A DNA stretch of 5,615 nt. Origin: Methanosuratincolales archaeon (GTDB lineage Archaea; Thermoproteota; Methanomethylicia; Methanomethylicales; Methanomethylicaceae). The position numbers and the translations under genes were made by a program. Location of the stretch: assembly GCA_937930465.1 (NCBI GenBank), contig CALGKV010000025.1, positions 1 to 5,615 on the forward strand, read 5' to 3'. The notes below the pieces were generated by a model. The model saw nothing but the letters and a program-made list of their open reading frames with translations, did no database searches and had not been told where the DNA came from. Below are positions 1 through 5,109 of this stretch, one piece after another; position 1 is the stretch's first letter, and the number at the start of each line of letters is the position of its first letter.

Positions 1-71
1 TTCACCACCTGAACTCTTCTATGCGAGACAGGACAGAAATACAGTAAAGCTTTCCCGTGGCATATAGTTAA

Positions 72-83
72 TTTAATATAAAG
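72..83 (+). promoter_or_regulatory. TATA-box promoter of tRNA-Val
   Basis: The stretch TTTAATATAAAG lies in an AT-rich patch (about 61-83). Its centre is roughly 30 bases before the first base of the tRNA, about where an archaeal TATA box should be if transcription starts at or just before the mature 5' end. The rest of 1-107 shows no convincing gene. The AT-rich patch could also serve a divergent gene to the left of the window. Confidence 0.55.
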
Positions 84-107
84 CTGTCTGAGAAATAGTC
101 TGGCACT

Positions 108-185
108 GGGCCGGTCGTCTAGTTTGGCTAGGATACCGCCCTGACACGGCGGTGGTCTCCGGTTCGAGTCCGGACCGGCCCACCA
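108..185 (+). tRNA. tRNA-Val (anticodon GAC) with encoded CCA
   Basis: A full cloverleaf folds from the sequence. The acceptor stem GGGCCGG (108-114) pairs with CCGGCCC (175-181). The D stem GTCT (117-120) pairs with GGAT (131-134) using two G-U pairs, and the D loop holds the GG pair at 126-127. The anticodon stem CCGCC/GGCGG (136-140/148-152) closes the loop CTGACAC. The T arm is TCCGG-TTCGAGT-CCGGA (158-174). The discriminator is A182 and CCA is encoded at 183-185. The anticodon GAC (143-145) reads the valine codons GUC and GUU. A GTC anticodon (Asp) is excluded because the third loop base onward reads G-A-C. No intron interrupts the anticodon loop. A short T4 tract at 199-202 may help termination. 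Confidence 0.97.
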
Positions 186-242
186 TAAATTCGCCTCATT
201 TTAGAAATTCTTAAGTTCATTGGATTCGATATATCTATCTCC

Positions 243-250
243 AGAGGGGG
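243..250 (+). promoter_or_regulatory. Purine-rich ribosome-binding site of the methyltransferase gene
   Basis: AGAGGGGG contains a GAGG core (244-247) able to pair with the archaeal 16S 3' end. The core is 4 bases before an ATG at 252 that is out of frame with the gene, and 11 bases before the in-frame ATC at 259. Two other genes here (PHP and PAC2) place GAGG 8 bases before their starts, so neither option is ideal. The site shows that translation begins near 252-262, not at the in-frame GTG at 286. AT-rich candidates for the TATA box are around 205-213 and 228-236. Confidence 0.5.
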
Positions 251-258
251 AATGAAAG

Positions 259-990
259 ATCTCCGAATACGACCAATGGGCTGAAGTGTACGACATCATG
301 TACGGGAATTACCGAGAGGACATTGACTTCTATAAAAGGGAGGCTAAGAAGATCCAGGGGAAGGTCCTAGAGGTTGGATGCGGGACAGGGCGGATCTACT
401 TGGAACTCCTGAAGGAAGGGATAGATGTTGAGGGGATCGACATCTCACAGAGGATGCTTAACCAGCTCAAGGAGAAGGCATCGGCGATGGGGCTTAGCCC
501 AAAGGTCTCTGTGGCAGACATGAGGAATTTTGACCTCGGGCGAAAATTCTCGCTCATAATGGTGCCCTTCAGGTCTTTCCTTTATAATATAACCTCTGAG
601 GAGCAACTCAGCACACTCCGCTCCTTCTATAGGCATTTGGAGCCTGGGGGGTCACTCATACTGAACTTTTTCTACCCTGATCTGGAAATGATGATGGGCT
701 TGAACAAGGAATCGGAAGAATTGCTGGTAAGCGACGAAGGAAAATACGTCCTACGGCAGAGGTCTTATTTCATAAGCGAGCCAGACCAGATTATCGAAAC
801 AACAGCCGTCCTCTATAGGGACGGCGAGCTCTACTGGAAGGGGACGCAGCGCCTCGCATTGGTGTTCAAGCGCGAGTTCGAGCTTCTTCTGAAGATAGCT
901 GGTTTCTCAGGTTGGGAAGTCTTTGGGGGGTTCGACAGAAGACCTTTGACCTCTTACAAACAAGAAATGGTTTGGGTAGCTAAAAAATAA
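259..990 (+). CDS. Class I SAM-dependent methyltransferase, unusual start
   Basis: This is a predicted cytosolic Rossmann-fold methyltransferase that would transfer a methyl group from S-adenosylmethionine to an unknown substrate. Numbering from the ATC at 259 (243 residues), the SAM-binding motif I VLEVGCGTG is at about 36-44, the acidic ribose-binding residue is in GIDIS (D61), the adenine-region acidic residue is in VADM (D87), and the post-motif LEPGG is at about 127-131. The C-terminal half has the hydrophobic strands and AGF segment common in small methyltransferases. The start is odd. The first in-frame ATG/GTG/TTG codon is GTG 286, which would remove SEYDQWAE, part of the usual Y-D-x-x-A-x-x-Y-D opening of this family. 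An in-frame stop lies at 253-255. Either ATC 259 initiates, or a one-base indel in AAA 255-257 broke an ATG start at 252. From GTG 286 the product is 234 residues. The gene converges on glyA with a 26-bp gap. The family is sure; the substrate is not. Confidence 0.88.
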   Translation: MSEYDQWAEVYDIMYGNYREDIDFYKREAKKIQGKVLEVGCGTGRIYLELLKEGIDVEGIDISQRMLNQLKEKASAMGLSPKVSVADMRNFDLGRKFSLIMVPFRSFLYNITSEEQLSTLRSFYRHLEPGGSLILNFFYPDLEMMMGLNKESEELLVSDEGKYVLRQRSYFISEPDQIIETTAVLYRDGELYWKGTQRLALVFKREFELLLKIAGFSGWEVFGGFDRRPLTSYKQEMVWVAKK

Positions 991-1016
991 GATAACGTAA
1001 GACCCGATATTGGCAA

Positions 1017-2279
1017 TCATAGGGAGATGTGGTTGTAGGCTTCATCCCCTTCTTCAAATGCGTACTTCACAGTCGTGAATTGCGAGATCAATTTCCTGAC
1101 TTCCTCGCGAACTGAGGCTGGGTTTTCCCTGTCGACTGCCACTCTTTTGACCAGCTTTGCAACCTCCGCCATGTCGTCTTCCTTCATGCCGAGCCTCGTC
1201 ACCTCTTGGGTGCCGAGCCTCACGCCGGAGCAATCCTCTTCCGTCTTGTCTGTAGGAAGTGGAGTCTTCGTCGCGACGATGTTTGCCTCCTCCAGCCTCT
1301 TGGCTGTAGCGTCACCGTTATTATTGTTTCCCCTGAAGATGACCTGGTGTGACCGGGTAAACCCGTTCTTCTCTCCCAGGACTGGTACGCCCATGCTATA
1401 GAGCTCCTCTGCCAGCCTCCTGGCGTTCCTAATGACTTGTGCTGCGTACTCTCTTCCAAATGCTAGGAACTCCGCCAGAGCTATCGAAAGGCCGGCAACA
1501 CGGTGTACATGGTGGTTGTTGACCAGCTGCCATGCGGCATTGTCTATCTCTTTAGCATACCTCGCCTTGCAGAGGATTATGCCTCCCTGCGGCCCGAAGA
1601 ATGTCTTGTGGGTGCTGCCGGTGACGATCTCCGCCCCCTCCCTGAGGGGATCTTGGAAGGCCTTACCGGCAATTAGACCGAGTACGTGTGCGGAATCATA
1701 CGCCACAATAGATCCCGTCTCGTCGGCGATCCTCCTTATCTCCTTCACGGGGTGCGGGAAAAGTATCTCGCTCGCTCCTAGCAGAACGATTTTTGGCTTT
1801 ACCCTCGCGATGACTTTTTCCGCCTCCCCAACGTCGATGTTCATCTCCTCCATCGAGAACGGGAGTGGTACCAGGCTCACCCCGTGTATCTTGGAGGTCT
1901 CCCTAAAGCTTGCGTGCCCACCGTCGATGACGCTCAAAGCAGTGACTACCTCGCCGGGCGCAGTCATCGAGTTGAACAACACAAGATTGGCCATTGTTCC
2001 AGAAATCGGCACATAGTTTACATGTTCTGCATCGAAGACTCGCCTAGCCAGATCGGTGGTGATGCCCTCAAGCTCGTCGATGTACTTTGTGCCGCAGTAA
2101 AACCTGTTGTGCAGAAATCCTATAGCATACCTGTTTCCTAGATCTGAGATGAGCATCTCTTTGACTGCCTTGCTGACCACATTCTCGCTGGCGATCAGAT
2201 TAAGGCATGAACCTCTCCACTGCGTGTGCTCAATGACTATCTTCCTGATGGCTTCAACCTCTCTGCTCAAATGCCTCAC
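1017..2279 (-). CDS. glyA: Serine hydroxymethyltransferase
   Basis: This PLP enzyme interconverts serine and glycine while loading or unloading a one-carbon unit on a folate or, in many archaea, a tetrahydromethanopterin-type carrier. The 420-residue length is normal for archaeal forms. Visible marks are NLIASEN (27-33), RFYCGTKYIDELE (about 59-71), the GGH (120-122) that stacks on PLP, and the YDSAHVLGL block (D195, H198) contacting the cofactor. The Schiff-base lysine is K225 in TGSTHKTFFGPQGG, and GVRLGTQEVTRLG (R354) is the carboxylate-binding arginine region. All key residues look intact. The start is GTG at 2279 (MRHLSREVEAIRKI). It is the furthest upstream usable codon and gives the expected N-terminal helix. 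A strong TATA box about 30 bases upstream suggests a nearly leaderless mRNA and a promoter separate from the RNase gene 81 bp upstream. The short AAT/AAC run coding NNNN (around 318-321) is a loop quirk. Confidence 0.97.
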   Translation of the reverse strand: MRHLSREVEAIRKIVIEHTQWRGSCLNLIASENVVSKAVKEMLISDLGNRYAIGFLHNRFYCGTKYIDELEGITTDLARRVFDAEHVNYVPISGTMANLVLFNSMTAPGEVVTALSVIDGGHASFRETSKIHGVSLVPLPFSMEEMNIDVGEAEKVIARVKPKIVLLGASEILFPHPVKEIRRIADETGSIVAYDSAHVLGLIAGKAFQDPLREGAEIVTGSTHKTFFGPQGGIILCKARYAKEIDNAAWQLVNNHHVHRVAGLSIALAEFLAFGREYAAQVIRNARRLAEELYSMGVPVLGEKNGFTRSHQVIFRGNNNNGDATAKRLEEANIVATKTPLPTDKTEEDCSGVRLGTQEVTRLGMKEDDMAEVAKLVKRVAVDRENPASVREEVRKLISQFTTVKYAFEEGDEAYNHISL

Positions 2280-2293
2280 CAGACCTTTGAGAA

Positions 2294-2325
2294 TTGTACA
2301 CAGGTATTTAAAAAATATTTGTACA
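2294..2325. repeat. Paired TTGTACA repeats flanking the glyA TATA box
   Basis: TTGTACA occurs at 2294-2300 and again at 2319-2325, 25 bp apart, one on each side of the TATA box. Each contains the perfect 6-bp palindrome TGTACA. The sequences just outside the cores (AAT and ATT on the left and right, towards AATTGTACA and TTTGTACATT) are similar AT-rich flanks. This arrangement would suit a dimeric regulator controlling access to the promoter. No regulator gene is adjacent, so the role is inference. Confidence 0.35.
2305..2312 (-). promoter_or_regulatory. TATA box of glyA
   Basis: Read on the minus strand this is TTTAAATA, the archaeal TATA consensus, in a T-rich context. Counting about 26 bases downstream from its centre puts the transcription start near 2282, only a few bases before the GTG start of glyA at 2279. 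The mRNA would then be leaderless or nearly so, and the AAAGGT at 2283-2288 would not work as a full ribosome-binding site. The T6 run just upstream (minus strand, 2310-2315) could also help end transcripts coming from the RNase gene. Confidence 0.65.
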
Positions 2326-2360
2326 TTTGTGATCGTTTTTTCCCGGGTGATTTAAAAGCC

Positions 2361-3620
2361 TCACAGCTTGAAGACGTCGCCTATTGAAGGGGCATAAGCA
2401 TCGTGCCCTGTTTCCTCTCTGATCCTCTCCGCGAAGTTGATGCACGATTCCGCCTCGCCGTGCACGCAGAGTATCTTGGGGTTCCCCTTAAGCGATTTGA
2501 CCAGATCCATCAGTCCCGTCTTGCCAGAGTGCGATGAGAAATCAATCCATTCCACCCTGCACTTGACCCTCTTAAGTTCGCCCGGAGGCCCATACTTGCC
2601 CTCATCCATCAGGATCCTCCCAGGCGTCCCTGGTATCTGATAAGAGACTAGGATTACGGCGTCCTTTGGTCTGTTCCTGATCCTTTCCATATAGAATGTC
2701 GATGCCCCTCCTGTAAGCATGCCCGATGAGCTAATGATCACTCCCTTCTTATCCAGTAGCTTTTTCCTGTCCCTTTCCCCCTGCACCCACTTCGCCCTCG
2801 CCATGGCTTCGCGCAGAAGTTCCGGATCCCTCAGCTCTCCTGCGCACCCGGCTATCATCTTTGTGGCGGTCCTGCTCATCCCGTCGACTGCAATGTCATA
2901 CTTGAATCCGTGCTTCTGAAGTATACAGAGTATCTCCTGGGATCTGCCCACGGAGAAGGCTGGGACAAGCGCTAGGCCGCCCCCCTCCACTACCTCGGTC
3001 GCGGTCTCGACCAGCTTCCTCTCGCATTCTTCCCTCGGGAGGTGATCGACTAGGGCATAGGTGCTTTCGATAATCGCCATATCGAGCTCAGGCAACTCTG
3101 GCTCTGCGCGTTTCAGCAGCGCGGTGTCTGTCGTGTTGATATCCCCTGAGTACCATATGTTCTTGCCTTCGATTGACACGAGAGCATTTACGCTTCCTGG
3201 TATGTGCCCTGAGTTCTGGAACAAGACATCTGCCTCTCCAATCTTGTATGTTCCGCCCCTTATGCTCCTGCAGCTCTCGAGCATCGTCTTAAGCTCTAGT
3301 GCCTCAAACGGAATGTAGTAGGCAGAGAGATGTAGCAAGTCCCGAATGAGGATGTCAGTGAGCTGCTTGGTTATCTCTGTCATGTAGACTGGGGGGGTCT
3401 CCGATATATAGAAGAGAGGGGCAGTGCCCGAGTGATCCAGGTGAGCATGTGTAATTATTATCCCGTCCAGATCCTTCGGCGAAGTTGAGAGCGGGAACCC
3501 GGGTCTCTCTTCCTTGACAAGGACTCCATAGTCCATAATTATTTTAGTCCTTTCGCCCTTGACTTCGAATCCTGATCTCCCCACCTCTCTCCCTGCGCCG
3601 AAAACAGTTACACTCACCAA
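2361..3620 (-). CDS. aCPSF2-like beta-CASP metallo-beta-lactamase ribonuclease
   Basis: This is a zinc-dependent RNA nuclease of the archaeal CPSF/RNase J-type beta-CASP family, expected to act in RNA processing, 3'-end formation or 5'-3' decay in the cytosol. Numbered from TTG 3620 (419 residues), the motifs are GAGREVGRSG (8-17), the HAHLDH metal site (H58, H60, D62, H63), GHIPGS (H139), YSGD (D160), the beta-CASP acidic residue in IESTY (E185), SSHSGKTG (H364) and VHGE (H387). The catalytic set appears complete. The N-terminal KH domains of the roughly 640-residue aCPSF1 are absent, so the short aCPSF2 class fits best. The start is uncertain. GGAGGT at 3631-3636 points to TTG 3620 or GTG 3617, both just before the conserved SVTVFGAG. 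A TTG at 3704 would add 28 residues that do not resemble the family. The gene is divergent from the PAC2 gene and lies upstream of glyA. Confidence 0.92.
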   Translation of the reverse strand: MVSVTVFGAGREVGRSGFEVKGERTKIIMDYGVLVKEERPGFPLSTSPKDLDGIIITHAHLDHSGTAPLFYISETPPVYMTEITKQLTDILIRDLLHLSAYYIPFEALELKTMLESCRSIRGGTYKIGEADVLFQNSGHIPGSVNALVSIEGKNIWYSGDINTTDTALLKRAEPELPELDMAIIESTYALVDHLPREECERKLVETATEVVEGGGLALVPAFSVGRSQEILCILQKHGFKYDIAVDGMSRTATKMIAGCAGELRDPELLREAMARAKWVQGERDRKKLLDKKGVIISSSGMLTGGASTFYMERIRNRPKDAVILVSYQIPGTPGRILMDEGKYGPPGELKRVKCRVEWIDFSSHSGKTGLMDLVKSLKGNPKILCVHGEAESCINFAERIREETGHDAYAPSIGDVFKL

Positions 3621-3630
3621 ATTTAATTTA

Positions 3631-3636
3631 ACCTCC
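3631..3636 (-). promoter_or_regulatory. Ribosome-binding site of the beta-CASP RNase gene
   Basis: On the minus strand this reads GGAGGT, a strong match to the anti-Shine-Dalgarno of archaeal 16S rRNA. It is 10 bases before TTG 3620 and 13 before GTG 3617. It lies inside the longer open frame that begins at 3704, which argues that the true start is downstream of it. Confidence 0.65.
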
Positions 3637-3650
3637 GTGATATCTGTCAA

Positions 3651-3676
3651 AAGGAAGTTTTCCTTCCTTAAAAATT
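3651..3676 (-). promoter_or_regulatory. Candidate RNase-gene promoter with adjacent dyad
   Basis: On the minus strand, AATTTTTAAGG (about 3666-3676) is a TATA-like element that predicts a transcription start near 3646, leaving room for the GGAGGT site. Immediately downstream is a 7-bp inverted repeat, AAGGAAG (3651-3657) and CTTCCTT (3663-3669), around a 5-base spacer. It would sit between the TATA box and the start site, where a bound protein could block initiation. The function is inferred from position only. Confidence 0.35.
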
Positions 3677-3736
3677 CTTCTGAACACAATCCAAAACCAG
3701 TCAATATATGCCACCTGAGGCACTCTTTATTAGTAA

Positions 3737-3756
3737 GATTAGCTAATCGATATCGA
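3737..3756. repeat. Two overlapping perfect palindromes upstream of the PAC2 gene
   Basis: GATTAGCTAATC (3737-3748) is a perfect 12-bp palindrome. It overlaps TCGATATCGA (3747-3756), a perfect 10-bp palindrome whose last two bases begin the GAGG ribosome-binding core. If transcription starts near 3732 from the TATA-like AATATATG at 3703-3710, the palindromes lie in the leader. If it starts from TTTATTA at 3726-3732, they lie in the promoter. An operator is possible but unproven. Confidence 0.3.
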
Positions 3757-3759
3757 GGT
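3755..3759 (+). promoter_or_regulatory. Ribosome-binding site deciding the PAC2 start
   Basis: GAGGT is 7 bases before ATG 3767 but only 1 base before ATG 3761. The spacing therefore favours 3767, giving a protein that begins MAITFHVDNS. Confidence 0.6.
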
Positions 3760-3766
3760 TATGGAT

Positions 3767-4480
3767 ATGGCAATTACGTTCCATGTGGACAATTCGTCCT
3801 TGAAGGGATCTTCGCTCATTACCGGCTTTCACGGTCTCGGCGCCACCGGTTTCATATCCGTCAAGCACGCAGTCACTTCGCTCAGCGCTGATCTGATAGG
3901 CTACATCGAGACCGATCGCATCCCGCCTTTCGTGTCGATGGAGGAGAAACGACTCTCCCTGCCATTCGAGATCTACAAGAAGGACAACTTTGTGTTCGTC
4001 CTCACAAACGTACCCCCACACCCAAAGGAAAGGCAAACCTTTTCCAAAGCACTTGCGGAGTGGGCGATAGACGAAGGGTTCTCCAGCTCTTACCTGATCG
4101 GGGGGCTGGACAGCCGTCTGCGGCCGTCTGAGACTGAAAAGATCCGCTGTACCGTCACCAAGAAATTCAGGGGCGTTGAAGGCATTGGGATACCCCTGCT
4201 GGAAAAAGGTCTTTTTGTTGTCGGTCCTTTGGCCGTAATGCTGACCTACTTCGAGATAAACGAGTTCCCAGCTATAGCACTTCTACCCTACGCAAATCCG
4301 ACAAGACCAGACCCTATGGCCGCCTCAGTAGCTGTCGAGAACCTAAACAAGTTGACAAACCTTGCAATGGACGTTTCGCAGCTAATCACTGATGCCCAGC
4401 GGATTGAGATGGAGATACAGGAGTTCAACAAGCAGCGTCAGGACAGGGGCAAGATTGACCAGCATACGCTCTACATTTGA
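3767..4480 (+). CDS. PAC2-family proteasome assembly chaperone (PbaA/PbaB-like)
   Basis: This is a 237-residue protein of the PAC2 family, related to eukaryotic PAC1/PAC2 and to archaeal PbaA/PbaB, which bind the 20S proteasome. Family marks include the early LITGFHGLGATGFIS segment (about 17-31), followed by alternating strands and helices with the IGG turn (SSSYLIGGLDSR, about 107-118). Further on are the EGIGIPLLEKGLFVVGP block (about 139-155) and the ALLPYANPTRPDPMAA segment (about 172-187) that precedes a long charged C-terminal helix. The chain ends HTLYI, so the last three residues L-Y-I fit the hydrophobic-Tyr-X (HbYX) rule used by proteasome activators and by PbaB to dock into alpha-ring pockets. 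This suggests a protein that contacts the proteasome directly. ATG 3761 would add two residues. The gene is divergent from the RNase gene and convergent with the PHP gene (29-bp gap). PAC2 membership is secure; the exact PbaA or PbaB role is inference. Confidence 0.92.
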   Translation: MAITFHVDNSSLKGSSLITGFHGLGATGFISVKHAVTSLSADLIGYIETDRIPPFVSMEEKRLSLPFEIYKKDNFVFVLTNVPPHPKERQTFSKALAEWAIDEGFSSSYLIGGLDSRLRPSETEKIRCTVTKKFRGVEGIGIPLLEKGLFVVGPLAVMLTYFEINEFPAIALLPYANPTRPDPMAASVAVENLNKLTNLAMDVSQLITDAQRIEMEIQEFNKQRQDRGKIDQHTLYI

Positions 4481-4497
4481 TCTAATTCACAACGACC

Positions 4498-4502
4498 AAA
4501 AA
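4498..4502 (-). terminator. Possible T-tract terminator of the PHP operon
   Basis: On the minus strand a T5 run follows the PHP stop codon after 7 bases, in the 29-bp gap between convergent genes. Archaeal terminators are often simple T tracts, but five T residues is short, so this is weak. Confidence 0.25.
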
Positions 4503-4509
4503 GCTCTGC

Positions 4510-5109
4510 CTACGCTCGCCCTTCAAGCCTGATTATCGCCTTTGCCCCCTTTCTCAGGGCTGCAAGCAGTGAGTCTAAATCCTTCTCGCACTCGATGACA
4601 TTAACCACCGCCCCAACTTGTGCCTTTTCATGCGCGTCGCTCCCGCCCACCACTGGCACACCTATCGCCTTGGCGAACTCCTTTGCCTGCTGGTTATCCT
4701 CTTTGCTGCACTTCCCATTGACGCCCTCTATCAGGTCCACACCGAGCGTAGCGCTCTTTTCTCCGAGCGAGGCCCTCCTCCAGTCAAAAGGATGTGGTGC
4801 AACTACTATGCCTCCCGCTGCCTTTGCCCTATCTACTACTTCGAAAGCATCTTTTGAGATGATTGGGTCTGTTATGCCAAGGAGTATTATGTCTCCGAGA
4901 TCGGTCGTGACCTCGATCCCTGGTACCACCAGGAACTCCCCAAACCCCTTTGTGTCCAGCACCCTCCGGTATCCTTGAAGGGTGTCGTGGTCTGTAATCG
5001 CGACTGCATTGATGCCCTTGGTATTCAACCTCTCAAGTAGCTGACCGGGAGTCAGAGAGCTATCCGGGGAGCTGTTCGTGTGTACATGCGCATCAAGTAG
5101 AATCCTCAT
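4510..5109 (-). CDS. PHP-domain metal-dependent phosphoesterase
   Basis: This is a 199-residue stand-alone PHP-domain protein related to TrpH/YciV-type phosphoesterases, probably a metal-dependent hydrolase of a phosphoester such as a nucleotide or short RNA end; the substrate is unknown. Metal-site motifs are DAHVHTNSSPD (H8, H10, D16), ITDHDT (D40, H41), PGIEVTT (E66), APHPFD (H106) and GGSDAH (D158, H160). In the segment GDIILLG, aspartate D73 stands where many relatives have histidine. The start ATG 5109 is chosen because AGAGGG (5117-5122) lies 7 bases before it and it leads straight into the first metal motif. ATG 5130 would add seven residues and has no comparable site. The start overlaps the end of the upstream ribosyltransferase by 17 bp, so the two are probably co-transcribed and translationally coupled. 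Confidence 0.92.
   Translation of the reverse strand: MRILLDAHVHTNSSPDSSLTPGQLLERLNTKGINAVAITDHDTLQGYRRVLDTKGFGEFLVVPGIEVTTDLGDIILLGITDPIISKDAFEVVDRAKAAGGIVVAPHPFDWRRASLGEKSATLGVDLIEGVNGKCSKEDNQQAKEFAKAIGVPVVGGSDAHEKAQVGAVVNVIECEKDLDSLLAALRKGAKAIIRLEGRA

Noticed and set aside
1..67. Possible C-terminal end of a plus-strand gene (open frame from base 2 to a stop at 65-67), or a minus-strand ribosome-binding site (AGGTGGTGA, bases 1-9) for a gene left of the window.
   Set aside because: Only about 21 residues would be visible and they match no family I recognise. The minus-strand site has no start codon inside the window. Neither can be supported here.
1310..1330. Short trinucleotide-like run (codes for four asparagines in glyA).
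   Set aside because: It is only four codons, in a likely surface loop, and is not a meaningful repeat or slippage signal.
1432..2016. A 194-residue open frame on the plus strand opposite glyA.
   Set aside because: It is antisense to a gene with intact serine hydroxymethyltransferase motifs, and its translation has a composition typical of an antisense shadow with no recognisable domain.
3559..3891. A plus-strand open frame spanning the RNase/PAC2 gap.
   Set aside because: It overlaps the RNase N-terminus on one side and the PAC2 gene in another frame, with no family features of its own.
3743..4036. A minus-strand open frame opposite the start of the PAC2 gene.
   Set aside because: It is an antisense shadow of a well-supported PAC2 coding region, with no domain and no good ribosome-binding site.
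4595..4978. Two plus-strand open frames opposite the PHP gene.
   Set aside because: They are antisense to intact PHP metal-binding motifs, and their low-complexity Ser/Pro/Ala translations are typical of shadow frames.
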